DNA of 12,397 bases, taken from positions 1-12,397 of the forward strand of contig JBCCIH010000047.1 of NCBI GenBank assembly GCA_039028315.1, in the 5' to 3' direction. This DNA comes from Thermodesulfobacteriota bacterium. GTDB taxonomy: Bacteria > Desulfobacterota_D > UBA1144 > Nemesobacterales > UBA2774. The position numbers and the translations under genes were made by a program. Under the pieces are notes generated by a model. That model saw only the letters and a list, made by a program, of their open reading frames with translations. It made no database searches and had not been told where the DNA came from. The stretch's first letter is position 1. Each line of letters begins with the position of its first letter. Below are positions 1-6,942 of this stretch, piece by piece.

Positions 1-689
1 AAGAGCTCAGTATGTGGGAATAAAACCACGCTGCCCTCATACTCTGAAGCTTTAAAAAGCTCATAAGAGCCAAATTTAATCCCAAGCTCTTCATAGATCT
101 TTGTATATTTATGTATTGTTTTGTGGACACTTAACCTAAATTCCTTGACAGACAATTCATTAATTATATCTTGGGCAACACCAACAGGGTCCGTTAATAA
201 CACTGGTGTTTGACCATCTGAAACTGCATCGTTTATGAAATTTATTAATGATTCCATAGACTTATCTAAATTCGGAAACTTGTAGTCCGCTGTTCCGTAT
301 GGACATTTTAAAACTAGCACATCACAGTGTTTAGTGTATGCAGGATCAGTTGTAGGCAGGTGTTTTAAATTTATATCACCGCTATATAAAAGTGTCTTAT
401 CACCCTTGTCGATAATCATCTGAGCTGCCCCAAGCATTGTTCCGGATGGAACAAGTTCAACTTGTAAATTTCCAAGTGCGAAGGGTCTGTAATAAGGGCA
501 CGGAAGGACTACCGGTTTTTTTATTTTCTTTTCGAGAAATTTTATCGTTTGGGGGGTAGCCAGAATTTTTTCAGGTGCACTAAATTTCTCTATATCAGCT
601 GATGAGATAAAAGAAAGCGGTACTTTCTTTTTTGCATCAAACCATAGCTCTGTACCAACTAAATGTGTTCCATTTTGATATTCAATCAT
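1..689 (-). CDS. Metallo-beta-lactamase-fold protein, CPSF / ligase-associated exonuclease type, metal ligands degenerate (C-terminus off the window)
   Basis: The frame is open from ATG at 689 to the left edge (229 codons), with a stop four codons upstream that fixes the start. The layout follows the beta-CASP/CPSF nuclease branch of the MBL fold. A strand ending WFDA (residues 16-19) precedes FISSADIEKF (27-36), where active enzymes have the HxHxDH motif. PSGTMLGAAQ (81-90) sits where they have a GHxxGSAQ-type motif. YSGDIN (102-107) matches the conserved SGD, and CPYG (about 133-136) matches the STYG motif. Ligands appear replaced by S30, D32, E34, K35 and T84; only D105 remains. Known family members are DNA or RNA nucleases; this copy is probably inactive and may bind nucleic acid or act as a structural partner. 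It lies 99 bases behind the small exported gene on the same strand, without a clear Shine-Dalgarno. The fold call is fairly sure; the function is unknown. Confidence 0.72.
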   Translation of the reverse strand, partial: MIEYQNGTHLVGTELWFDAKKKVPLSFISSADIEKFSAPEKILATPQTIKFLEKKIKKPVVLPCPYYRPFALGNLQVELVPSGTMLGAAQMIIDKGDKTLLYSGDINLKHLPTTDPAYTKHCDVLVLKCPYGTADYKFPNLDKSMESLINFINDAVSDGQTPVLLTDPVGVAQDIINELSVKEFRLSVHKTIHKYTKIYEELGIKFGSYELFKASEYEGSVVLFPHTEL

Positions 690-788
690 TAATTTCGAAA
701 TTTAGTCTACTTCGGGGAGGATGAATTTCAAGAAGTTGATGATGAATGAAGATATGACAAGTAGCTCTAGATTTCAGCTTCTTATCAA

Positions 789-1208
789 TTACTCGATAAC
801 TGTTTCAGAGGTAAAATCTTCGTTGTCCAGCTTCCACTCGCCGTTTTCTTTTACAAGGGTCACAATACCGGTCACTTTGGCATTGGGATCATTTGTATCA
901 GTCCCATCAATTGTTAAAGTAGCCTTGTTTCCCTCAATCTTGGATGAGATGCTTTTTGTTTTCATAGTACTTCTTACTTCTCTCATTATCTCCAAAAACG
1001 CAGCTTCATCTTCTGGCGAAATCTCACCCATTTGATTGATATTGGCCTGAGAGAGATAGGGCTTTAGCTCTCCCAAAGACTGCGCTTTCATGCTTGTTTT
1101 TACATATGATTCGTAGAATTTAATAGTATCATTTTCTTCATCTGCGAAAGCTGCTGTGACTATAAATAGACTTACAATTAGACTAAATATAAGAGTATAT
1201 TTTTTCAT
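789..1208 (-). CDS. Small exported protein, possibly NTF2-like/DUF4878-type
   Basis: A 139-residue protein with a clear Sec signal peptide: MKK, a hydrophobic core (residues 5-20) and AFA before a cleavage site near residue 22. The mature part of about 117 residues begins with a helical stretch (FYESYVKTSMKAQ) and a likely second helix (EDEAAFLEIMREV). It ends in strands with the sequence VTLVKENGEWKLDNEDF. A helix-rich first half followed by a closing strand with an NGEWKL-type motif is typical of small NTF2-like lipid- or ligand-binding exported proteins such as DUF4878. No catalytic residue is evident and there is no lipobox cysteine, so it should be periplasmic or secreted. GGAGAA lies 4 bases before the ATG. 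It is divergent from the M42 peptidase and upstream of the MBL-fold gene on the same strand, so the two may be co-transcribed. The specific function is not recognised. A plus-strand frame over part of it is a shadow. Confidence 0.8.
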   Translation of the reverse strand: MKKYTLIFSLIVSLFIVTAAFADEENDTIKFYESYVKTSMKAQSLGELKPYLSQANINQMGEISPEDEAAFLEIMREVRSTMKTKSISSKIEGNKATLTIDGTDTNDPNAKVTGIVTLVKENGEWKLDNEDFTSETVIE

Positions 1209-1232
1209 TTATTTCTCCGCTATATATGAATT

Positions 1233-1238
1233 ATTATA
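1233..1238 (-). promoter_or_regulatory. Possible -10 box for the small exported protein gene
   Basis: The minus strand reads TATAAT, a perfect -10 hexamer, 25-30 bases before the ATG at 1208. No good -35 is found 16-18 bases further upstream, so this is a candidate only. It would give a leader of about 18 bases that still includes the GGAGAA ribosome site. Confidence 0.3.
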
Positions 1239-1279
1239 TGATTACCATCTTTTTTAAAGAATACCAAGCACAATTATTG

Positions 1280-1309
1280 TTGACAAGCAGTAGTTATGGC
1301 AGTGATAAT
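1280..1309 (+). promoter_or_regulatory. Near-consensus sigma-70-type promoter for the M42 peptidase-uvrA run
   Basis: The -35 box TTGACA at 1280-1285 is perfect. The -10 box GATAAT at 1304-1309 has one mismatch to TATAAT. The spacer is 18 bases. Transcription would start near 1316, giving a leader of roughly 38 bases before the ATG at 1354. It is the best promoter match in the window and sits in the divergent gap between the exported-protein gene and the peptidase gene. Confidence 0.7.
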
Positions 1310-1340
1310 TTTGAGTACAAATTCTAGAAAATAAACTATG

Positions 1341-1346
1341 AGGTGA
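1341..1346 (+). promoter_or_regulatory. Ribosome binding site deciding the M42 peptidase start
   Basis: AGGTGA ends 7 bases before ATG 1354 but only 4 bases before the alternative TTG at 1351. The spacing and the better codon both favour ATG 1354, making the protein one residue shorter than a TTG start would. Confidence 0.6.
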
Positions 1347-1353
1347 ACTCTTG

Positions 1354-2427
1354 ATGGATAAGACTGAAATGCTGTTAAAAGACTTGACTGAGGCGCATGG
1401 TGTGCCTGGATATGAGGCGCAAGTGCGCAAGATTATTAGAAATTATTTCAAACCTATTGGTGACATTGAAGAAGACAATATGGGCAGTCTTATCTGCAAA
1501 AAAGTGGGGAAAGATGATTCTCCAAACATAATGCTTGCGGGCCATATGGATGAGGTAGGTTTTATGGTTAAGCACATATCAGCTGATGGTTATATCAGGT
1601 TCACACCGCTTGGTGGCTGGTGGGATCAGGTGCTGCTTGCCCAAAGAGTGGCTATCAAAACAAACAAAGGCGACGTGATTGGAGTAATTGGCGCTAAGCC
1701 TCCCCACCTCCTCTCACCCGAAGAACGCAACAAAGTAGTTGTTAGAAAAAATATGTACATAGATATCGGGGCCACTTCTGAAAAAGATGTTGAAAAAGCA
1801 GGCGTGAGAATAGGAGATCCGATCGTTCCTGTAAGTGAGTTTACAGTGCTATCAAATCCTAAAACTTATATGTGCAAAGCTTTTGATGACCGAGTTGGTT
1901 GTGCAGTGGTAATATCTGCACTGAGTTCACTAAAGAAGAATCATCCAAACACCCTGATTGGCGCTGCAACTGTGCAGGAAGAGGTTGGAGTAAGGGGAGC
2001 AACCACTAGTGTTGAAATGGTTGATCCGGATATTGCTATCATACTTGAATCTGACATAGCAGGAGATGTTCCTGGAATAAAACCTGATGAATCGTCCACA
2101 AAATTTGCTGGTGGACCATCACTACTTCTTTATGATGCGCGAATGATACCAAATCTAAAACTAAGAGATCTTGTTATAGATACTGCTAAGAAAAATAAGA
2201 TACCTCTACAATTCACAACCATGGAAGGCGGTGCAACAGACGGATCAGTTATACACCTTCATAAGATAGGAGTTCCCACTGTGGTGCTTGGGGTCCCTTC
2301 AAGACACATACATAGCCACAACTCAATTATTCATAGGGACGACTTTGACAACACAGTTAAGCTATTAAAAGCTGTCGTGCAAAAGCTGGATAAGAAAACT
2401 GTACAAAATATTAAGTCATTCAGGTAG
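1354..2427 (+). CDS. M42 family metallo-aminopeptidase (glutamyl aminopeptidase / endoglucanase M family)
   Basis: A 357-residue cytosolic protein with all the hallmarks of the M42 dizinc or dicobalt aminopeptidases, which trim N-terminal residues from short peptides and usually form large tetrahedral dodecamers. Visible motifs are AGHMDEVGFMV (residues 62-72, metal ligand H64 with D66), AFDDRVG (176-182, bridging Asp), QEEVGVRGA (208-216, catalytic and metal Glu), ESD (232-234, metal Asp), GGATDGS (292-298) and RHIHSHNSI (317-325, metal ligand H320). Length is normal for the family (about 340-360). Between the first and second metal motifs lies the region expected to be the inserted PDZ-like dimerisation domain. 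It is the first gene after a near-consensus promoter, with uvrA 57 bases downstream. Family members include FrvX, YpdE, YsdC and TET; the exact substrate preference cannot be read from the sequence. Confidence 0.93.
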   Translation: MDKTEMLLKDLTEAHGVPGYEAQVRKIIRNYFKPIGDIEEDNMGSLICKKVGKDDSPNIMLAGHMDEVGFMVKHISADGYIRFTPLGGWWDQVLLAQRVAIKTNKGDVIGVIGAKPPHLLSPEERNKVVVRKNMYIDIGATSEKDVEKAGVRIGDPIVPVSEFTVLSNPKTYMCKAFDDRVGCAVVISALSSLKKNHPNTLIGAATVQEEVGVRGATTSVEMVDPDIAIILESDIAGDVPGIKPDESSTKFAGGPSLLLYDARMIPNLKLRDLVIDTAKKNKIPLQFTTMEGGATDGSVIHLHKIGVPTVVLGVPSRHIHSHNSIIHRDDFDNTVKLLKAVVQKLDKKTVQNIKSFR

Positions 2428-2484
2428 ATAGGCAAAGTAGCATATAGCGCCTGTTATTAATTTGCTGGTAAACTTAAGGGCACT

Positions 2485-5313
2485 TTGGAATCCATAAAAA
2501 TAACTGGGGCTAGAGAGCACAACTTAAGAGATGTCTCTCTATCCATACCCAGAGGAAAACTTGTTGTAATAACAGGCGTTAGCGGATCGGGAAAGTCTTC
2601 TCTTGCTTTTGATACGATTTTCGCAGAGGGACAGAGAAGGTATATGGAATCGCTATCTGCATATGCACGTCAATTTGTAGAGAAAATAGATAAGCCCGAT
2701 GTTGATTCTATTGAAGGCCTGTCTCCATCAATCTCAGTAGACCAAAAAACATTTCAAAGAAACCCCCGCTCTACTGTAGGCACTATTACAGAGATATACG
2801 ATTTTTTAAGGCTCCTATTTGCCAGGGTCGGCAAGCCTTACTGTTATGAATGCAATGTTGAAATTGCAGCTCAATCAATTGATAAGATGGTTGAGCGGGT
2901 TATTTCTTTAGAAAAAGGAGATAAAGTCTCAATTTATTCTCCAATTGTTCAAGGGAGAAAAGGGGAGTATAGAAAGGAGCTGGAGGAACTTAGATCTGAG
3001 GGCTATTTAAGAGTAAGAATAGACGGAGAGGTCTATGATCTGGATGAAGAAATAAATATCAATAGAAATAAAAAGCACACGATCGAACTGTTGGTTGACG
3101 TGGCTGTAGTTAGGCCACAAGATATGGATGAGAGAATACGAGAGTCATTGCAAATTGCGCTAAAGCGCTCTGGCGGAGTTGCGGTAGTTGAATCTAGTAA
3201 AGGGAAAAAGTTTACTTTCAGCGATAAGTTTGCATGTCCTAATTGCGGCATCAGTTACCCAGAAATATCGCCAAGGCTGTTCTCCTTTAATAGTCCTTAT
3301 GGTTCATGTAAGACCTGCGATGGTATCGGGACAAACTCTTTTTGCGACCCGGAGCTTTTAATAGACCCAGAGCTGTCAATTTCAAAAGGAGCTATAATTC
3401 CTTGGAGAAACTCTACATATTTCAATCAGCTCATCGAAAATGTTGCTGAGTACTATAAATTTGACCTAGATACACCTTATAAGAAACTTCCATCAAAAAT
3501 AAGAAAAATAATTGTGCACGGCTCAGGCGATGAAGAAGTTCTGTTTTATAAAGAAAGAAAAGGCAGGGTTCTTAAGCACTGGGATACATATGCAGGGGTT
3601 TTAGGGATCACCTCTGATTGGTTTGCGGAAACTGAATCGCCCGAAGTAAGGGAAAAACTCTCACAGTATATGAGAACAGCCACATGCACTGATTGCGGGG
3701 GCTCAAGACTCAGAAAAGAAGCGCTTTCGATCTATATAGACGGAAACTCTATATTCGAAATTATCAGTATGCCGGTAGACAGCGCACTCGAATTTTTTAA
3801 GGATCTAAATCTAAGTGGTAGGGATCTGGAGATTGGGGAGAGAATAATCAAAGAGATAAAGTCCAGGCTAAGTTTTCTAGATGACGTAGGTCTTAGCTAC
3901 CTCACATTAGACCGCTCCGCTCCAACACTATCTGGCGGCGAGGCTCAGCGGATAAGACTAGCGACGCAAGTGGGGTCCAAACTCACGGGAATTACCTATG
4001 TTCTAGATGAGCCAACAATAGGTCTTCATTCAAGAGACAATCTAAAACTTATAGATACCCTAAAATCACTTAGGGACAGCGGCAACTCTATTATCGTAGT
4101 TGAGCATGATGAGGATACGATTAGAAACGCTGACTTTGTTGTAGATATTGGACCGGGTGCAGGAGAGAAAGGCGGCGAGATAGTAACATCCGGGGGAGTT
4201 GAAAAGATATGCGGCGCTAAGAACTCTCTTACAGGAGGTTATTTATCTGGCGAGTTGGATATCGACTATCCTAAAAAACGCAGAAAACCTAAAGAGTTTA
4301 TTTCTATAAAAGGCGCAAGTGAGCACAACCTTAAGAACATAGACATCGATTTTCCATTGGGTGTTTTTACATGCGTAACCGGAGTGTCCGGCTCAGGAAA
4401 GAGTACACTCGTTATAGATACACTATATAATGCCCTTAGCCATTTCTTATACAGAAGTAAGGATCAAATCGGTAAACACAAGAAAATCTCAGGTTTCAAA
4501 AAAATTGATAAGATACTAAATGTGGAGCAAAGCCCCATCGGCAGAACTCCTAGGTCAAACCCGGCAACTTATACGGGACTTTTTTCTCCAATCAGAGATT
4601 TATTTGCTATGCTTCCGCAGTCCAACGCAAGGGGATACAAGCCTGGAAGGTTCAGTTTTAACGTAAACGAAGGAAGATGCAGCGTGTGCTCTGGGCATGG
4701 GACTCAAAAAATAGAGATGCACTTTCTACCCGATGTATACGTGACTTGTGAAAGATGCGGCGGAAGCAGGTATAACTCCGAGACATTAGAAATCAAATAC
4801 AATGGTAAGAGCATTGCAGATGTGCTGGATATGACGGTTAGAGAAGCACACGAATTTTTCAAAAACGTTCCAACTTTAAAATCAAAGCTTGAGGTTCTTG
4901 AAGCTGTCGGACTGGAATATATAAGATTGGGTCAGGCCGCTACAACACTATCAGGCGGAGAGGCTCAAAGGATTAAACTGTCTAAAGAACTCTCCAGAAG
5001 AGATACCGGAAACACTTTGTATATACTTGATGAACCTACAATTGGGCTTCACTTTGATGATGTACGCAAACTCATATTAGTCATTCAAGAGCTTACAAAC
5101 AAAGGTAATACTGTGATAGTAATAGAACATAACCTTGATGTAATCAAATGTGCAGATCATATTATTGATATGGGCCCCGAAGGAGGGGAGTCAGGTGGGC
5201 AGGTAATAGCACAAGGTACTCCGGAGAAAGTATCTAAAGTTAAAGGCTCTTATACTGGCATGTTCTTAAAAAGTATATTGAAGAGTAAATCTAGTACTAA
5301 AGGATCTCATTAG
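2485..5313 (+). CDS. uvrA: Excinuclease ABC subunit A (UvrA)
   Basis: A 942-residue ATPase that recognises DNA damage with UvrB and starts nucleotide excision repair. Both ABC modules are complete. The first has Walker A GVSGSGKSS (residues 31-39), signature LSGGEAQRIRL (near 481-491) and Walker B YVLDEPTIGLH. The second has Walker A GVSGSGKST (near 633), signature LSGGEAQRIKL (near 820) and YILDEPTIGLH. Zinc sites are C251/C254/C275/C278 and C732/C735/C755/C758. Length is typical for the family. The start is TTG with AAGGG 4 bases upstream; ESIKITGAREHNL right after it matches the usual UvrA N-terminus, so the start is secure. I see no LexA box of the CTG-N10-CAG kind in the 57-base gap before it, so SOS control is not evident. 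The stop codon touches the uppP start, implying co-transcription. Confidence 0.98.
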   Translation: MESIKITGAREHNLRDVSLSIPRGKLVVITGVSGSGKSSLAFDTIFAEGQRRYMESLSAYARQFVEKIDKPDVDSIEGLSPSISVDQKTFQRNPRSTVGTITEIYDFLRLLFARVGKPYCYECNVEIAAQSIDKMVERVISLEKGDKVSIYSPIVQGRKGEYRKELEELRSEGYLRVRIDGEVYDLDEEININRNKKHTIELLVDVAVVRPQDMDERIRESLQIALKRSGGVAVVESSKGKKFTFSDKFACPNCGISYPEISPRLFSFNSPYGSCKTCDGIGTNSFCDPELLIDPELSISKGAIIPWRNSTYFNQLIENVAEYYKFDLDTPYKKLPSKIRKIIVHGSGDEEVLFYKERKGRVLKHWDTYAGVLGITSDWFAETESPEVREKLSQYMRTATCTDCGGSRLRKEALSIYIDGNSIFEIISMPVDSALEFFKDLNLSGRDLEIGERIIKEIKSRLSFLDDVGLSYLTLDRSAPTLSGGEAQRIRLATQVGSKLTGITYVLDEPTIGLHSRDNLKLIDTLKSLRDSGNSIIVVEHDEDTIRNADFVVDIGPGAGEKGGEIVTSGGVEKICGAKNSLTGGYLSGELDIDYPKKRRKPKEFISIKGASEHNLKNIDIDFPLGVFTCVTGVSGSGKSTLVIDTLYNALSHFLYRSKDQIGKHKKISGFKKIDKILNVEQSPIGRTPRSNPATYTGLFSPIRDLFAMLPQSNARGYKPGRFSFNVNEGRCSVCSGHGTQKIEMHFLPDVYVTCERCGGSRYNSETLEIKYNGKSIADVLDMTVREAHEFFKNVPTLKSKLEVLEAVGLEYIRLGQAATTLSGGEAQRIKLSKELSRRDTGNTLYILDEPTIGLHFDDVRKLILVIQELTNKGNTVIVIEHNLDVIKCADHIIDMGPEGGESGGQVIAQGTPEKVSKVKGSYTGMFLKSILKSKSSTKGSH

Positions 5314-6117
5314 TTGGACCTCTTGCAATCAATTATTTTGGGCGCCGTTCAGGGAATTACTGAGTTTTTTCCCGTAAGCTCAACAGCACATCTAGTAATC
5401 TTTCCCTGGCTCTTTTCATGGAAAGACGAAGGGCTAGCGTTTAATGTCGCTCTTCATATGGGGAGTCTTGTTGCTATTATCTACTATTTCTGGCGCGATT
5501 GGATGCTTATCATTAGAGAATTTATACAGAGCGTTTCAAATTGGAGTTTTGATGGACGGCCAAACGGCAGGACAGGTTTGTATCTGATCATTGCTACTAT
5601 ACCAGGCGCGCTTGCTGGTGTGTTGTTTGAGAACTATGCAGCTGGTATTTTAAGAGATCCTTTATCTGTAGCGTTTATGCTTTCATTCTTTGGAGTAGTT
5701 CTATATTTTTCTGACCGGTTCTCTAAAAAAACTAAAACCGTAAGAGAAATGAGTATGATCGATTGCATAATCATCGGCATTTCTCAAGCATTTGCGATTA
5801 TTCCTGGTGTCTCAAGATCAGGGATAACAATTACCGGCGGTATGTTTAGAAATTTAAACCGCGAGGAAGCTGCTAAATTTTCATTTTTACTAGGGGCTCC
5901 TCTAATTGCGGGGGCCGGTGTGTTTGAATCTAGACATTTGGAACCTCAGGCTGTTTTAAGCCTACCATTTATTGCTGGCGTAGCGGCCTCGGCAGTTTTT
6001 GCATTTCTTGCGATCAAATATCTATTAAAGTTCGTTAGAAAATCCAGCTACACTGTTTTTGTTGTTTACAGACTTGCCCTTGCAGTTCTAATTGCATTTC
6101 TCTATCTAACTAGATAA
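5314..6117 (+). CDS. uppP: Undecaprenyl-diphosphatase (UppP/BacA)
   Basis: A 267-residue polytopic inner-membrane enzyme that dephosphorylates undecaprenyl pyrophosphate, regenerating the lipid carrier for peptidoglycan and surface polysaccharide synthesis; overproduction confers bacitracin resistance in known cases. The family's two signatures are present. QGITEFFPVSSTAHL (residues 13-27) contains the [E/Q]xxxE motif as Q13 and E17. PGVSRSG (164-170) contains the catalytic Arg R168. FLLGAPLIAGAG (191-202) is also typical. Several hydrophobic membrane segments follow one another throughout, and the length is close to the E. coli enzyme. It starts with TTG at the first base after the uvrA stop codon. 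The ribosome site AAAGGA (5299-5304) lies inside the uvrA coding end, 9 bases before the TTG. Translation is probably coupled to uvrA. Confidence 0.96.
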   Translation: MDLLQSIILGAVQGITEFFPVSSTAHLVIFPWLFSWKDEGLAFNVALHMGSLVAIIYYFWRDWMLIIREFIQSVSNWSFDGRPNGRTGLYLIIATIPGALAGVLFENYAAGILRDPLSVAFMLSFFGVVLYFSDRFSKKTKTVREMSMIDCIIIGISQAFAIIPGVSRSGITITGGMFRNLNREEAAKFSFLLGAPLIAGAGVFESRHLEPQAVLSLPFIAGVAASAVFAFLAIKYLLKFVRKSSYTVFVVYRLALAVLIAFLYLTR

Positions 6118-6129
6118 GAGGTTTCTACA

Positions 6130-6843
6130 GTGATTGCACTACTCTCATCAAACTGGGAAGAAATAGCCAAATTAAAAGAAGATATAAACTCCAAGGTGGA
6201 TGAAAAAAATCCCGAGTCTAATTGTCTATTGGGAGAACTTTATGACCAGCAAATAGTTTTAGCTATTACAGGTGTTGGGATAAAAAGAGCCAGAACCATT
6301 TCAAGCAATATAATTCAAAAATATAAGCCAGAGCTAATGATTTTTGCTGGATTTGCAGGCGCGCTGAGTCTTGATCTTAAGCTAGGAGATATTATTATGG
6401 GTACTTCAATAACTAGCATTATAAAAAATGAAACTAAAACGTTATACACTGATTTTTCTCTTCCAACTAGCAGATACACTATGGGCCCACTGCTTACTGA
6501 AAGTAGATTTATTTACAATCCTCAAGAAAAAAACCGATTGTTTGATTCTACCGGAGCGCTAGCTGTCGATATGGAAACATGGGGAGTCGTAGAGGCTGCA
6601 ATGCAGAGCAAGATTCCTGTATGCTGTGTTCGAGTAATATCTGACGAAGCCAACGAGATCCTTCCTGATATGGCCGCTATATATTCAAGCACAGGTGAGC
6701 TTGATGAAAAAAAAGCAGAACAATATTTTAATTCAAATCCCGAGCTATTAGCCCCCTACCTAAAATTCAGATTTACAAACACCTATATAGCATCAAAGAG
6801 CTTGTGTGAATTTATCCCGCATATATTAAGAAGCTCTAGATAA
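6130..6843 (+). CDS. Nucleoside phosphorylase/nucleosidase superfamily protein (PNP_UDP_1 fold; MTAN- or HpnG-like)
   Basis: A 237-residue soluble protein of the purine nucleoside phosphorylase / 5'-methylthioadenosine-SAH nucleosidase superfamily. Visible features are a short N-terminal strand (MIALLSSNWEE), ITGVGIKRAR (residues 47-56, the glycine-rich GxG(P) strand), IFAGFAGAL (71-79) followed by LKLGDIIMG, and the substrate-site motif AVDMET (145-150) with E149. VRVISDEA (167-174) carries the family's late Asp, D172. The VRVISD(x)A(x)E(x)LP pattern resembles hopanoid-associated phosphorylase HpnG more than classical MTAN, but I cannot settle this by reading. The N-terminal third is divergent and the C-terminal tail (residues 185-237) is longer than in E. 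coli MTAN. Start GTG with AAGAGG 8 bases upstream; the gap to uppP is 12 bases, so it belongs to the same operon. The reaction would be cleavage of an N-glycosidic bond of an adenosyl compound; the substrate is unknown. Confidence 0.8.
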   Translation: MIALLSSNWEEIAKLKEDINSKVDEKNPESNCLLGELYDQQIVLAITGVGIKRARTISSNIIQKYKPELMIFAGFAGALSLDLKLGDIIMGTSITSIIKNETKTLYTDFSLPTSRYTMGPLLTESRFIYNPQEKNRLFDSTGALAVDMETWGVVEAAMQSKIPVCCVRVISDEANEILPDMAAIYSSTGELDEKKAEQYFNSNPELLAPYLKFRFTNTYIASKSLCEFIPHILRSSR

Positions 6844-6891
6844 CCTAACAAACCGGGCATACGCGGCTATTTATTAAATAAATAAATACGA

Positions 6892-6897
6892 TATAAT
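6892..6897 (+). promoter_or_regulatory. Possible -10 box for the VPAL-anchored protein gene
   Basis: A perfect TATAAT lies 46 bases before the GTG start at 6943, in an AT-rich gap. The best -35 candidate is TTTATT at 6870-6875 with a 16-base spacer, which is weak. This suggests transcription separate from the upstream operon. Confidence 0.4.
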
Positions 6898-6930
6898 AGT
6901 ATTAAATTAACCCCACCCCATTTGTTTCTA

Positions 6931-6937
6931 AAGGAGA
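6931..6937 (+). promoter_or_regulatory. Ribosome binding site deciding the start at 6943
   Basis: AAGGAGA lies 5 bases before GTG 6943. A longer in-frame reading from TTG 6922 would put this Shine-Dalgarno inside the gene and add seven residues in front of a signal peptide that starts cleanly at MKKYTG. GTG 6943 is therefore the better start. Confidence 0.75.
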
Positions 6938-6942
6938 GATGT

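Noticed and set aside
691..702. Perfect 12-base palindrome AATTTCGAAATT just upstream of the MBL-fold gene start
   Set aside because: A few perfect 12-base palindromes are expected by chance in 12 kb of AT-rich DNA. There is no second copy nearby and no regulator to pair it with.
721..1035. Plus-strand 104-codon frame with GGGGAGG right before its ATG
   Set aside because: It lies opposite the small exported protein, which has a signal peptide and a well-spaced ribosome site. The GGAGG touches the ATG with no spacing, and the translation is Ser/Val-rich as expected for an antisense shadow.
2428..2484. Search for a LexA/SOS box before uvrA
   Set aside because: CTGTTATTAATTTGCTGG looks superficially similar but lacks the CAG half-site of the CTG-N10-CAG pattern.
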